From positions 1 to 64,000 of the forward strand of contig CAVUPU010000001.1 of NCBI GenBank assembly GCA_963743425.1: a stretch of DNA of 64,000 nt, read 5' to 3'. The notes beneath the pieces are model-generated. The model was not told the DNA's origin, did no database searches, and saw only the letters and a program-made list of their open reading frames with translations. Positions 1 to 10,126 of the stretch are shown here, piece by piece. This DNA is from JAJVID01 sp963743425 (GTDB lineage: Bacteria; Acidobacteriota; Blastocatellia; RBC074). Position numbers and translations under genes: made by a program. The stretch's first letter is position 1, and each line of letters starts with the position of its first letter.

Positions 1-1
1 A

Positions 2-166
2 TGCCTGGACGAGAGACAGCTTACGAAGAAGGTCATTGACATTTACCGGGCGGTGATCGGAAGACGTTGGCAAACGTGGAGGACGATTCAGTATGTGCGG
101 CATTGTAGGAGCCGTCAGCCTCAATGGAGGTCGAATCGATCTATTGGCCTTGCAACGGATGAATGA
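2..166 (+). CDS. 3' end of a glycosyltransferase-like gene (partial)
   Basis: An open frame enters from the left edge and runs to a TGA at 164-166. Its first part (LDERQLTKKVIDIYRAVI) resembles the C-terminal helix of GT4-type glycosyltransferases, which often end in a similar '...IxxLYRxVL' stretch. The frame overlaps the start of the next gene by 74 bp, which is more than usual, so the true stop may have been lost to a frame error or the overlap may be real. The location directly upstream of an exopolysaccharide amidotransferase fits a glycosyltransferase. Family membership is an inference from a short fragment. Confidence 0.3.
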   Translation, partial: CLDERQLTKKVIDIYRAVIGRRWQTWRTIQYVRHCRSRQPQWRSNRSIGLATDE

Positions 167-2093
167 TCTGCAGTCGCATCGCGGCCCGGACGGCGAGGGC
201 TTTATGCTCGGCTGGATCGAAGACGGCGCCTTCAAACACTCGTTCGCGCGCCACACTGGAGGGCGGAATTCAGACTCGCTTTGCGCGTCGGACTCGGGCA
301 TCGTCGCCTGGCGATTCTTCGTCGATCTGTCGGATCGTGGGCTTCAGCCGATGTCCTCGGCCGACGGCGCAACCTGGATAGTTTTCAACGGCGAGATTTA
401 CAACTTCCAGGAACTGCGGTCGGAGCTGGAATCGCACGGACAAAGCTTCCAAACCGGCACAGATACGGAAGCGCTGCTGCAAGCCTATCTGCATTGGGGC
501 GAAGATTGCCTGGATCGGTTGCAGGGGATGTATGGATTTGCGATCTGGGACGGGCGGAGCGGCCGCCTCTTCTGCGCGCGCGACCGGCTGGGGATCAAGC
601 CGTTCTATTACGCCACGCCCAAAGGCTATTTCATCTTCGCTTCGGAGATCAAAGGGTTGCTTCCGTTTCCCGGCGTCGAGGTGGAAGCCGACGACGACGC
701 GGCTGTAGGCTTTCTGGTTCATGGGAATTGTGATTACGGCGAGCGCACGATCTTGAAAGGCGTCAAGGCGCTGCCCGCCGGTCACGCGCTGACTCTGGAT
801 GTGGCGACGACGCAGCTCGCGATCAAGCGATACTGGAGCCTGAATCCGAATCATGATTCGGGCGCGCCAGCGAGCACGGACGACGAGCGGGTCGCGGCCT
901 TGAGGGATCGTCTGCTCGACACGATGCGGCGCCATCTGATCAGCGACGTGCGCGCCGGCAGTTGTCTGAGCGGCGGTCTCGACTCCTCGGTCGTCGTCGG
1001 GCTGATCGGAAAGATTCAGAGCGAGCAGCCCGAGGCGGCCAGCGCAGTCGGAGAGAACCTCTACACCTTCACCTCCTGCTACGAGTACAAAGAGATAGAC
1101 GAGCGTGAATACGCCTTGGCGGTGGCGAACGACATCAAGGCCAAAGCTCACCTCGTCTTCCCGTCGGCCGAAGATTTTTGGTCGGACTTCGAGCGCATGG
1201 CGTGGCATCAGGATATGCCCTTTAACGGGCTGGCCTATTACGCGCAATGGCGTGTGATGCGCGCGGCCAAGGAAGCGGGCGTGAAAGTGCTGCTCGACGG
1301 GCAGGGCGGCGACGAAGTCTTCGGCGGTTATGCGAAGTTCCGGTACGCCTATATGGCTTCGCTGCTGCGTTCCGGACGGCTCTTCAGGATCGCCCGCGAA
1401 GTGGGGGCGATGATCAAACAGGGTGACAGCCGTTACGTGCTCAACATCAGGAACGGATACCGCTACCTCCCGAAGAGCGCGCGCCGTCTGCTCAATCTCG
1501 ACTCGACGCTGCAAGCGGCTATGAAGGCGGACTGGAATCGAGTCGTCGCCGACAACAGCAGCCCCGCGACGCGCTGGTGGCGCAACGCCGCCGGCGGGCG
1601 AAACGGCGATGGCGCCGGGACTGCGATGCAGCGCATTCAGATTGACGACATCCTGGTCGATACGCTGCCGCTGCTCCTGCGCATGGAGGACCGCTCCTCC
1701 ATGGCGTTTTCGATTGAAGCCCGCGTGCCGCTGCTCGATCACAAGCTGGTCGAGTACGGCGTGTCGCTGCCCGACCACCTCAAAGTCCGGGACGGGTGGA
1801 GCAAGTACGCCGTCAGACAAGCCGTCCGCGGAATAATTCCCGAACGCGTCAGGTTGCGCAGGAGCAAGCTCGGGTTCGCCGCGCCGGACCGCCTTTGGAT
1901 ACAGCGGGATTTGCGCAAGCATATCAGTGAGTTGATCGCCGATGATTTGCGCTGCCGAAAATACATAGACCCGGCGCATCTGCGCCGTTGGAACGCCTCT
2001 CCCCAAGCCGAAGCGGCGACTACGGAGTCCTGGCTCGGCCTGTTCCGAGTGTTGTCTCTGGAGATGTGGATGCGCGCCTTCAAAGTCGCTTAG
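93..2093 (+). CDS. asnB: Asparagine synthase (glutamine-hydrolysing) family amidotransferase
   Basis: This is a class II glutamine amidotransferase fused to an ATP-pyrophosphatase synthetase domain. The protein begins MCGIVGA, so Cys2 is the N-terminal nucleophile once Met is removed; RGPDGEG and the N-terminal domain follow to about residue 200. The PP-loop SGGLDSS lies near residue 292 and the DGQGGDEVFGGY segment follows. At 666 aa it is longer than E. coli AsnB (about 550) and matches the length of AsnB-like enzymes in exopolysaccharide and exosortase loci. There it may amidate a sugar carboxylate or a lipid-linked intermediate rather than make free asparagine; that role is inferred from context. 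GGAGG lies 9 bases before the ATG. It is the first complete gene of a co-directional run that continues to 14322. Confidence 0.9.
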   Translation: MCGIVGAVSLNGGRIDLLALQRMNDLQSHRGPDGEGFMLGWIEDGAFKHSFARHTGGRNSDSLCASDSGIVAWRFFVDLSDRGLQPMSSADGATWIVFNGEIYNFQELRSELESHGQSFQTGTDTEALLQAYLHWGEDCLDRLQGMYGFAIWDGRSGRLFCARDRLGIKPFYYATPKGYFIFASEIKGLLPFPGVEVEADDDAAVGFLVHGNCDYGERTILKGVKALPAGHALTLDVATTQLAIKRYWSLNPNHDSGAPASTDDERVAALRDRLLDTMRRHLISDVRAGSCLSGGLDSSVVVGLIGKIQSEQPEAASAVGENLYTFTSCYEYKEIDEREYALAVANDIKAKAHLVFPSAEDFWSDFERMAWHQDMPFNGLAYYAQWRVMRAAKEAGVKVLLDGQGGDEVFGGYAKFRYAYMASLLRSGRLFRIAREVGAMIKQGDSRYVLNIRNGYRYLPKSARRLLNLDSTLQAAMKADWNRVVADNSSPATRWWRNAAGGRNGDGAGTAMQRIQIDDILVDTLPLLLRMEDRSSMAFSIEARVPLLDHKLVEYGVSLPDHLKVRDGWSKYAVRQAVRGIIPERVRLRRSKLGFAAPDRLWIQRDLRKHISELIADDLRCRKYIDPAHLRRWNASPQAEAATTESWLGLFRVLSLEMWMRAFKVA

Positions 2094-2159
2094 GTTGGTG
2101 TTCATTCGTGGCCGGATCGGTTTTCTTAAATGTTATACCTAACAGCGAGGCTTACTTAA

Positions 2160-4359
2160 ATGATCCAATCCAGTCCCCTGCGAGTGGCGCTGGTCGGTTG
2201 TGGCCGAATCAGTGTGTTCCATATAGACGCCCTATCATCGCTGCCACAAGTCAAGGTCGTAGCTGTCTGCGACCTGGATGAAGAGGTGGCGCTCGCGCGC
2301 GCTTCGGAAATCGGCGTCGAACATTATTACTCCGACATGGAGACGATGATGAGAGAACGAGGCCCGGATGTCGTGCATATCCTGACGCCGCCGCGCTCTC
2401 ATCTCGGATTGGCGAGGATCGCGGCTAGATACGGGGCGCATATGTACATCGAGAAGCCCATGGCTTCGAGCGAGGTTGAAGCCCGCGCCATTCTCGAAGC
2501 TGCGCAGAAGAGTAAAGTAGAGGTTTGTCCGGGGCATAGCAGGCTCTTCGATCCTCCCTTTCTGGAGGCCTGCGAGCGCATCTATGCGGGCGAGATCGGT
2601 CAAATCGTTTCAGTCCGCACCGAGCAGGGATTCACTTATGAAGCGGCGGCGCGATCCGCGCAGGTACCGTGGAGCTACACTTACGACTGGGGGATCATGG
2701 AGAACCTCCTTCCCCACCCGCTTTCAGTCGCCTGTTACTTCCTCGAAGAGCCTGGAGATCCTCAGGTCGTGGGCTTCAACCTGGGACGGATACGTGAGTC
2801 GGCTGTTGAAGAGATCAGGGCGATCATCCCGGCCAAAAACGCCGTGGCCGAAGTCTCGCTCTCGATGCTCAACGCGCCCGAAGTCAACAGGCTCGAAGTG
2901 GTCGGGACGCGCGGCAGAATCGTGGTGGACTTCAACGCGATGAGCGTGCTCTCCAGGCGCCAGAGCGGATTGCCTTCGGCGGTGACGCGATTCACCTCGA
3001 ACTTCAGCGCCGCCCTGCAACTCATGCGGTCGTCTTTGGCGGTCGCTTCCGGAATAGCTACCGGAAGAGTGAAGCGGTACATGGGGCTGCGGAATCTGAT
3101 CGCGGAATTCTATAGCTCGTTGCTGAAAGGCGCGCCGCCGCCGGTTCGAGGAGTGGACGGTCTGTTGAACGCGCGTTTGATGGATCGGATCAAGATCGCT
3201 TGTCAGAGCGCGGCGAAGCTGAGGGTTGAAGAGGCGCCGGCGTCGGACGGGCGTTCGGCGCCTCGGTTCCTGATTACAGGGGCGTCCGGCTTTCTTGGAG
3301 GGCGATTGGCGGAGGTCCTGTCCGCCGACGGCGTCCAGGCCCGAGCCGCCACTCGCTTGATCGCGCGCGCCGGACATCTGCCGAATATCGAATGGGTGAA
3401 ATGCGATCTGGGGAATGAAGACGAATTGCGCCGCGCCTTATCCGGCGTCGAGACCGTCTTTCATTGCGCCGCGCTTGCGGGGCCGCCAGGCTCGCTGGAG
3501 CAGTATGAAGAGGCGAACGTCAAAGGCTCCATTCGCCTGGCCAGGCTGGCCGCCGAGGCCGGAGTCAAGCAACCTGATCTACATCTCGTCGATCTCGGTC
3601 TACGGATTGCCGCCAGGCCCTTATCTGGATGAGACCGCGCCCTATGACAGGCGTGCGGCTGATCGCGGTTTGTATACTCAGACCAAGCTCGCGGCCGAGG
3701 AATCGCTGCTCGAATACGCCAGGAACCATCCTTCTCCGCGCATTATTACGCTGCGGCCCGGGACCATATATGGACCGGGATCAAAACTACCGATCGGGCG
3801 GCTGACCTTGCCTTCATCGGAAAGCCGGCCCATCGTCGCCGGCAGCCGTCGTATCCCGATGCCCTTGACTTATGTAGACAATCTGATCAACGCCATGCTC
3901 GCGGCTGCCCGGAGTGAATCACCCACGGGCAGCGTCTACAACGTGATCAATTCGTCTCAATGCGATCAGGGCGAAGTAGCTCGCGCTCTGCGAACGGTCA
4001 GCGGTGGACGCATTCGTCCGATGTTTATTCCTTATGCTCTGGTATGGATGATGATGTTGGGAATCGATCTTCTCTCCCTGCTTCGTAACAAGAAACTTGG
4101 GACTGCGCGCTATCGTCTCAAGCGCACCCTGGCCGACATGCGCTACCCCTGCGTCGCGGCCAGAGAAAAATTGGGGTGGGCGCCACGCGTCACCCTGTTT
4201 GAAGGCCTGGCCTGCGTCGTCGAGACTGCAATGGAAATTCCGAAAAAGATCGAGCCCGGCGCCTCACTCGGAGTTGAGCCTGTGCCGGTCGGCGGCGGAG
4301 CGTCCTCCGGCATGACGATGAGCGCCGGAGCTTATCGAATAACGAGCGGAGACCAATGA
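2160..4359 (+). pseudogene. Gfo/Idh/MocA oxidoreductase fused to NAD-dependent epimerase (one frameshift)
   Basis: The N-terminal ~350 residues are a Gfo/Idh/MocA oxidoreductase: Rossmann start VALVGCGRIS, and the EKP motif in YIEKPMA. From about residue 370 a second Rossmann domain begins (FLITGASGFLGG), an extended SDR epimerase/dehydratase whose catalytic YxxxK is YTQTK. The reading frame breaks at 3567-3570: frame one ends '...AAEAGVKQ' and the downstream frame continues '...NLIYISSISVYG'. Removing one base restores a continuous 732-aa product, so the fault is one extra base. The fusion of two sugar-nucleotide enzymes is unusual. Likely role: oxidation and epimerisation of a nucleotide sugar for the exopolysaccharide repeat unit. 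The stop overlaps the next ATG (ATGA). It could be a true pseudogene, a sequence error, or read by +1 frameshifting. Confidence 0.75.
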
Positions 4360-5483
4360 TAGAGATGGATAAGATGAATGGAATGGAGACAGACAAGAGT
4401 GCAACCGTGACCGTTGGGGAATCGCCGCTGGTGAGCGTCATTCTGCCCATCCGAAATGAGGCTCATTACATCGCCCGCAGCCTGCGCGCTGTGTTGGCGC
4501 AGGATTACCCGGCTGATCGTATGGAGGTCGTGGTGGCCGACGGAATGTCCACCGATGGCACGCGGGAAATCGTCGAGTCAATGAGAGACGGTTCTCCGCG
4601 CGTTCAACTCATTGATAATACCGACCGGATCGCGCCGACGGCGCTGAACGCGGCCATTGCGCTGGCGCGCGGCGAAATCATCGTCCGCGTGGACGGGCAT
4701 TGCGAGATCGAGCGCGACTACGTGCGCCGCTGCGTCGAGCATTTGCGGAATGACGGGGTCGACGGGGTAGGAGGGCCATTGCAGACGATCGGCGAATCAT
4801 TTGTCGCCAGAGGTATCGCCGTCGCGATGAGCTCGACTTTTGGCGTGGGCGATTCCGCTTTCCGCACGGTTAAGAATAAAACGATGCTGGTGGATACCGT
4901 CGCGTTCCCCGCATACACTCGTAACATTGTCGAACGCGTGGGGCTTTTCGATGAAGAATTGGCGCGTAATCAGGACGATGATTACAATTACCGCTTGCGC
5001 AAGATCGGGGCGAAGGTACTGTTGGCCGCCGATGTGCGCTCTCGCTACTATAGCCGCAGTTCGATCCGTTCTCTCTGGCGACAATATTCCCTATACGGCT
5101 ACTGGAAAGTGCGGGTGATGCAGAAACATCCGCGCCAGATGCGACCGCGCCAGTTCGCACCTCCCTTGTTTGTCGCCGCCCTCTTGCTCTCGCTTCTGGC
5201 GGCTCCTTTCTCATTCATCCTTGGAACGTGGTTTGCGTTGCCGTTTGGTTTGGCGCCAGGCTGTTATGTAATCGCCAACCTCGCGGCGTCGGCCTCAATA
5301 GCGGCGCGCAGACGTGATTGGCCGCTGTTTTGGCTATTGCCAATCGCCTTCGCCATTCTTCACGTGAGTTATGGGCTTGGCTTTCTGGTCGGGCTGATAA
5401 AGTTTCGGAATCGCTGGGGCGATCACGATGATCGGCGGTCTTCCCGGATCAGTACCGCGAGCGGTAGCGAGCGTGGCTCGTAA
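4356..5483 (+). CDS. Family 2 glycosyltransferase with C-terminal membrane segments
   Basis: A GT-A fold glycosyltransferase of the ExoA/SpsA type (375 aa). After a short leader, VSVILPIRNEA starts the nucleotide-binding domain; VVVADGMSTDGT and VRVDGHCEIE provide the acidic metal-binding motifs, and NQDDDYNYRLRK is the acceptor-side ED-like motif. Two hydrophobic stretches near the C-terminus (around residues 265-350) anchor it in the inner membrane, so it probably adds a sugar to an undecaprenyl-linked acceptor on the cytoplasmic face. It is translationally coupled to the previous gene (ATGA). Its last residues (SGSERGS) are encoded inside the left arm of a 35-bp inverted repeat and the TAA sits in the loop, so the repeat has probably replaced the native C-terminus. 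Confidence 0.85.
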   Translation: MIEMDKMNGMETDKSATVTVGESPLVSVILPIRNEAHYIARSLRAVLAQDYPADRMEVVVADGMSTDGTREIVESMRDGSPRVQLIDNTDRIAPTALNAAIALARGEIIVRVDGHCEIERDYVRRCVEHLRNDGVDGVGGPLQTIGESFVARGIAVAMSSTFGVGDSAFRTVKNKTMLVDTVAFPAYTRNIVERVGLFDEELARNQDDDYNYRLRKIGAKVLLAADVRSRYYSRSSIRSLWRQYSLYGYWKVRVMQKHPRQMRPRQFAPPLFVAALLLSLLAAPFSFILGTWFALPFGLAPGCYVIANLAASASIAARRRDWPLFWLLPIAFAILHVSYGLGFLVGLIKFRNRWGDHDDRRSSRISTASGSERGS

Positions 5484-5522
5484 GGGAAGCCACGCTCGCT
5501 ACCGCTCGCGGTACTGATCCGG
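5444..5522. repeat. Perfect 35-bp inverted repeat with 9-nt loop
   Basis: Arms 5444-5478 and 5488-5522 are exact reverse complements with a 9-base loop. The arms carry CAGTACCGCG and its complement CGCGGTACTG, a 10-mer also found near 19717 and in the element at 47985-48047. The preceding gene ends in the loop. No T-run follows, so it is not a classical rho-independent terminator, though the hairpin could still block transcription or RNA decay. Confidence 0.9.
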
Positions 5523-5561
5523 CGCTCCACCGAATCCGGGAAGTTAATTTTTACGCGCCCT

Positions 5562-6541
5562 ATGTTGAACGGAACACCTAGAATCGTGTGGCCTCATGGC
5601 AAACGTTTCGCCTTCACGATAATTGACGACACTGACCTATCCAACGCCGAAAACACAGGCCCCGTGTATGACTTCCTGTACGACAATGGATTCATTACTA
5701 CGAAGACTGTCTGGTCATTGTCTCCACAAGGCGTCCCTATAGGAGGTGGAGATTCGCTGGAGGATCAGAGTTACAGAGACTTGATCCTGGGCCTCAAGAC
5801 CAGAGGTTTTGAGATCGCCTTGCATGGCGTCGCGGATGAATCTTCCACGCGTTCCAGAGTCATTGAAGGGCTTAAGAAGTTTAAGGATGTTATCGGCTAC
5901 GCTCCGCGAATCCACGTCAATCACACCGGCCAGGCGGAATGCCTCTACTGGGGCGCGGACAGGTTCGATGGCGCCGTGAAACTGATCTATAACTTCGCGC
6001 GCAAGTATCTGATAAAAAGCGACTCGAAATTCTATGGGCAAACGGAGGATTCCGCTTATTTCTGGGGCGACGTGTGTCGGGAGACGATTACCTTCGTGAG
6101 GAATTTCGTTTTTAACGACATTAACACCATGAAGGCGGATCCGCTCATGCCCTATCACGATCCACGGAGGCCGTATGTGCCATACTGGTTCAGCGCGAGC
6201 GCGGGCCACTGATGTCGAAGATTTTTGTCAGTTGTTGAACGAGCGCAACCAGGACAGGTTGCTGGAAGAAGGCGGGGCTTGCATCGCATACACGCATCTG
6301 GCGTTCGGGTTCTATCGAGACGGCCAGTTGCATCCTCGATTCGTTGAACTTAATGCGCAGGTTGGCTGGTCTCCCGGGATGGTTCGTTCCGGTTTCCACA
6401 TTGCTCGACTATATCGGAGAGCAGAAGGGCTGGCAAAACGCTGGCGATAACAGATATGCCCTCTCCGGAATGCAGTGGAGATGGCTGCTGCAGAAGATCA
6501 AGCGCGGAGATGAAGGAAGCCCGAAGCATGTCAAATTCTAA
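5562..6541 (+). pseudogene. NodB-like polysaccharide deacetylase (two frameshifts)
   Basis: The N-terminal part looks like a divergent carbohydrate esterase family 4 (NodB) domain: FTIIDDTD would give the metal-binding Asp pair and IALHG a metal-binding His. The frame breaks twice: at about 6203-6210 (frame one ends in TGA at 6210-6212) and at 6352-6353. Removing one base at each place gives a continuous 325-aa protein, '...PYWFSAS..TDVEDFCQLLNERN...' and then '...HPRFVELMRRLAGLPGWF...'. Both faults are single extra bases. Homology across both junctions indicates one gene. A role in deacetylating an N-acetylated sugar of the exopolysaccharide is inferred from the fold and neighbours; the fold call itself is moderate because the usual TFDDG motif is altered. 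Confidence 0.6.
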
Positions 6542-6553
6542 TAGGGGTTGATT

Positions 6554-7600
6554 ATGACATCTAAAGCGTCAATAGAAGTCTTTTCCACGTGTCCGTACTC
6601 CAGCGCTGTTGAAAAAGAGCGCTTCCTGCCGAATGTTGTGGACGTGGCGCGTTGGAGCGAACAGGCCGGTTGCCGGGGGATTCTCGTTTATACGGACAAT
6701 TCAACTGTGGACCCGTGGCTCGTCTCGCAAATCATTATTCAATCTACGGAGGCGTTGTGCCCGCTCGTGGCGGTTCAGCCCGTTTATATGCACCCATATT
6801 CCGTCGCCAAGATGGTCGCCTCACTGGGCCATTTGTACGGACGGCGCATCTACCTGAATATGGTGGCCGGGGGCTTTAAGAACGATCTGGCGGCGTTGAA
6901 TGACATGACCCCACACGACAGGAGATATGACAGGCTGATCGAATACACCGCCGTAATCAAAGAACTACTGGCAAGCCCGCTCGGCGTGAGTTACGAAGGC
7001 GAGTTCTATAAGGTGGATAAGTTGAAAATGACGCCGCCTCTATCCCCGGATTTATCTCCGGGGATTTTCGTCTCCGGTTCCTCAGAGGCGGGGTTGGCGG
7101 CGGCCCGTAGCGTCGGCGCTGTCGCTATCAAATATCCGAAACCGGTGGATGAATACGAAGGCGTCGGCGTGGATGAGGCTGTTGATTCCGGCGTTCGCGT
7201 CGGCGTCATCACTCGCAAAGATCGGGATGAAGCGTGGAGAGTCGCCTATGAAAGATTCCCTGAAGATCGAAAGGGCCAGATAGCCCATCAGTTGGCGATG
7301 AAAGTATCCGACTCTACCTGGCATAAACAACTGTCAGAGATGTGGGAGGAAGCGGAAACCCAAGATAACCCCTATTGGTTGACCCCGTTTAAAAACTACA
7401 AGACTTTCTGCCCATATCTGGTGGGAAGCTACAACAGGGTTGCGGAAGAATTGGCGAGGTATATCGCTGTTGGGTACGACACGTTCATTCTGGACATCCC
7501 GCCGAATGAAGAAGAGCTATACCACATAGGCGTCGTATTCGATCTGGCTTCAAGGGCGGCCGGGGTCAAATTGGCTTCAAAGGGGGTTGGGGCGGAATGA
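6554..7600 (+). CDS. LLM-class (luciferase-like) flavin-dependent oxidoreductase
   Basis: 348 aa, matching a bacterial luciferase-like TIM barrel using FMNH2 and O2. Seen in the sequence: the long N-terminal barrel strand, a PVYMHPYSVAKMVASL segment, RRIYLNMVAGG (the typical strand before the flavin phosphate site), and FVSGSSEAGLAAARSVG. The ATG at 6554 is chosen over an upstream TTG at 6548 because AGGGG sits 6 bases ahead of it. The stop overlaps the start of the adenylation gene (ATGA), so the two are coupled. LLM enzymes in carrier-protein pathways commonly hydroxylate bound substrates; here hydroxylation of the carrier-bound or sugar-bound group is an inference from adjacency. Confidence 0.8.
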   Translation: MTSKASIEVFSTCPYSSAVEKERFLPNVVDVARWSEQAGCRGILVYTDNSTVDPWLVSQIIIQSTEALCPLVAVQPVYMHPYSVAKMVASLGHLYGRRIYLNMVAGGFKNDLAALNDMTPHDRRYDRLIEYTAVIKELLASPLGVSYEGEFYKVDKLKMTPPLSPDLSPGIFVSGSSEAGLAAARSVGAVAIKYPKPVDEYEGVGVDEAVDSGVRVGVITRKDRDEAWRVAYERFPEDRKGQIAHQLAMKVSDSTWHKQLSEMWEEAETQDNPYWLTPFKNYKTFCPYLVGSYNRVAEELARYIAVGYDTFILDIPPNEEELYHIGVVFDLASRAAGVKLASKGVGAE

Positions 7601-9183
7601 GGGCATTACTACAGCAATGGGTAACTGAGCAGGCGGAGCGTCGCCCGGGTGCGCTGGCTCTTGTCATGAATGAAGAGAGGGTCACCTATGGCCAACTGGA
7701 GGAATCCTCCAACCGATTGGCGCGACTCCTCAAGGCGACAGGCTGCAAAAAAGGAGACCGGGTCTGCTTTCTCATTCCGAAATCTCCGGCGGCGTATATC
7801 AGCATGATCGGAATTTTGAAGGCCGACTGTGTTCATGTCCCCCTAGATACCTCCAGCCCGGCGCCGAGGCTGGCCAGAATCGTCGAATCCTGTGAACCTC
7901 GTTTTATATTAGGCGCTGGATCGGTCGCTAACTTATTGGACGAACTCATGTCGGATGACAGGTTTCGCTCCTCGGTTTCGATCGGATGGATGGGCGCCGA
8001 TGCGGCGGCTGGCAGGAATTTCGATGTCAGGTTTTCGAGGGGCGATCTGGAAACTTACTCGAGCGCGCCGTTGGATTATCAGAACACGCGTGAAGATCCT
8101 GCGCACATCCTTTTTACTTCGGGATCGACCGGAACGCCGAAAGGAGTCGTAATCACGCACTCGAACGTGATCCATTTTATCGAGTGGGCGAATCGGTATT
8201 TCGGCATCTGCTCGTCGGATCGTCTTTCAGCGCATCCGCCGCTGCATTTCGATTTATCTACCTTTGACATGTTCGGGGCGTTTGCGGCTGGCGCGGAACT
8301 TCACCTTGTGTCGCCGGCGCTCAATCTGCTGCCTCACAAGATGGCCGATTTCATTCGCGCGTCGGAATTGACGCAGTGGTTTTCGGTGCCGTCAATTCTG
8401 AGCTACATGGCCAAGTTCGATGTTGTGTCGTTTAACGATTTTCCCACGTTGAAGCGTGTACTTTGGTGCGGGGAGGTATTTCCAACACCTCCCCTTATTT
8501 ACTGGATGAATCGGCTGCCCAAAGTAAGCTTCACCAATCTCTACGGCCCCACAGAGGCGACCATCGCGAGCAGTTATTACACGGTTCCGAAATGCCCGGA
8601 GGACGAACGGGCCGCAATCCCGATCGGGACGCCCTGCGGGGGCGAAGAATTGCTGGTGCTCGACGACGATCTGCGACCGGTTCCGCAAGGCGAGATTGGG
8701 AATCTGTATATCCGCGGAGTGGGGCTTAGCCCCGGATATTGGAGAGATCAGGAGAAGACCGACGCCGTCTTTCTGCCCAACCCGCAGAGTTCGGAACCTG
8801 GGGATCGGATTTATAGGACTGGCGACCTGGCCAGAGTCGGCGCTGACGGCCTGGTCTATTTTCTCGGGCGGGCCGACTCTCAAATCAAGAGTCGAGGGTA
8901 TCGGATCGAGTTGGGAGAGATCGAGGCCGCCTTGAACGCCATCAATGGATTGGAAGAGTGCGCGGTCGTGGCTGTCAACAGCGACGGGTTCGAAGGCGCG
9001 ACGATCTGTTGCGCCTATGCGCCTCAGTCGGGCGTCCAGGTTACTCCGAACATTCTGCGGGAAAAGCTGAGCAATGCATTGCCGAATTATATGATGCCGT
9101 CGAAATGGATGGCCTTCGATAAACTCCCGAAAAACGCCAACGGTAAAATTGACCGGCCGAAGCTCAGGGAAGAATTCAAGTGA
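7597..9183 (+). CDS. Free-standing amino acid adenylation (A-domain) enzyme
   Basis: A stand-alone NRPS-type adenylation enzyme (528 aa) that would activate a carboxylic acid with ATP and load it on a carrier protein thiol. Core motifs in order: A3 P-loop LFTSGSTGTPKG (near residue 170), A4 HFDLSTFDMFG, A5 NLYGPTEAT, A7 YRTGDLAR, A8 GRADSQIKSRGYRIELGEIE, and A10 PKNANGKIDRPK with the catalytic Lys. The Asp in HFDLSTFDMF aligns with Asp235 of the gramicidin synthetase A domain, which usually binds an alpha-amino group, so an amino acid substrate is likely; identity cannot be called. No condensation or thioesterase domain is attached. It overlaps both neighbours by 4 bp. The likely carrier partner is at 11289-11552. 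Confidence 0.88.
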   Translation: MRALLQQWVTEQAERRPGALALVMNEERVTYGQLEESSNRLARLLKATGCKKGDRVCFLIPKSPAAYISMIGILKADCVHVPLDTSSPAPRLARIVESCEPRFILGAGSVANLLDELMSDDRFRSSVSIGWMGADAAAGRNFDVRFSRGDLETYSSAPLDYQNTREDPAHILFTSGSTGTPKGVVITHSNVIHFIEWANRYFGICSSDRLSAHPPLHFDLSTFDMFGAFAAGAELHLVSPALNLLPHKMADFIRASELTQWFSVPSILSYMAKFDVVSFNDFPTLKRVLWCGEVFPTPPLIYWMNRLPKVSFTNLYGPTEATIASSYYTVPKCPEDERAAIPIGTPCGGEELLVLDDDLRPVPQGEIGNLYIRGVGLSPGYWRDQEKTDAVFLPNPQSSEPGDRIYRTGDLARVGADGLVYFLGRADSQIKSRGYRIELGEIEAALNAINGLEECAVVAVNSDGFEGATICCAYAPQSGVQVTPNILREKLSNALPNYMMPSKWMAFDKLPKNANGKIDRPKLREEFK

Positions 9184-10112
9184 ATATCTTATTGATTGGC
9201 GAGGAGTCCGCCGGGATACAAACGCTCAGGGCGTTGACAGACAGCGACCATCGAATCGTCGCCGTCATGGCTTCGCCATCGAAGAACCGAGGCGGCCTGG
9301 CGAACCTCTGGGAAACGGCGGAAAAACTGGGGTATCAAACCTGGCCTTCGAAACTCGTTAAAGACCCGCGTTTTGCCGACGAGGTGCGAGCCGCAGAGGT
9401 CGATGTCATTTTAAACATACATTCGCTGTTCATTATAAATAAGGAGGTTGTCAATGCTCCCCGGATCGGATGTTTCAATATGCATCCTGGGCCGCTGCCT
9501 CGATACGCCGGTCTGAACGCCGTAAGCTGGGCGATTTACCGTGGTGAAGCTTCGCATGGCGTAACTATTCACAAAATGGAGCCTGGAATCGATACCGGTC
9601 CCATCGTATATCAGGAACTTTTCGATATTGACGACGCCGATACCGGACTCTCGCTTAGCGCGAGATGCATAAGGTCAGGGATAGCTTTGGTCTTGCGACT
9701 TATGGAGACGGCGTCCGCCGATCCCGCGGCCATTCCGCTCACGCCTCAGGACCTGACGAAAAGAGAGTACTTCGGCCGTGAAATCCCTTACGAGGGCAGG
9801 TTATTTTGGTCGCTTCCGGCGCGTGAAATCGTAAATTTCGTTCGAGCCTGCGATTTCTTTCCGTTTCATTCCCCGTGGGGACATCCACAGACAATCTTGG
9901 GGACAATGTCAGGCGCGCAAGAGATTGGCGTAGTGAAGGCTTGCCTGACCGGAGAACGGTGTGACGTATCGCCGGGAACGGTGGGGGATGTTGTCAGGCC
10001 GGGAGTTAAGATCTCCTGCGGGGATGAATGGATCATAGTCAATAAGTTGAAGGTTGAAGGACGATATGTGAATCCTGCGGACGTCCTTAAACAGGGAAGT
10101 CGCCTGAGTTAA
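9180..10112 (+). CDS. Methionyl-tRNA formyltransferase-like N-formyltransferase
   Basis: 310 aa, similar to the 10-formyl-tetrahydrofolate-dependent formyltransferases (Fmt, ArnA N-terminal domain, sugar formyltransferases). The catalytic triad expected from E. coli Fmt is visible: Asn100 and His102 in FNMHPGPLPRYAG and Asp138 in GIDTGP. A C-terminal domain of about 100 residues follows the catalytic core. The GTG start overlaps the preceding TGA. Context argues against initiator tRNA formylation: the gene sits between an adenylation enzyme and a carrier-linked set, so the acceptor is more likely an amino sugar or an amine on the carrier-bound acid. That substrate is inference. Confidence 0.82.
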   Translation: MNILLIGEESAGIQTLRALTDSDHRIVAVMASPSKNRGGLANLWETAEKLGYQTWPSKLVKDPRFADEVRAAEVDVILNIHSLFIINKEVVNAPRIGCFNMHPGPLPRYAGLNAVSWAIYRGEASHGVTIHKMEPGIDTGPIVYQELFDIDDADTGLSLSARCIRSGIALVLRLMETASADPAAIPLTPQDLTKREYFGREIPYEGRLFWSLPAREIVNFVRACDFFPFHSPWGHPQTILGTMSGAQEIGVVKACLTGERCDVSPGTVGDVVRPGVKISCGDEWIIVNKLKVEGRYVNPADVLKQGSRLS

Positions 10113-10126
10113 TAGGAGTCGTGATC

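Noticed and set aside
6190..6215. Classical +1 programmed frameshift at CAC-TGA in the first NodB-like gene
   Set aside because: A stop codon is near the break, but the other seven breaks have no stop or common slippery codon, so a shared programmed site is not supported.
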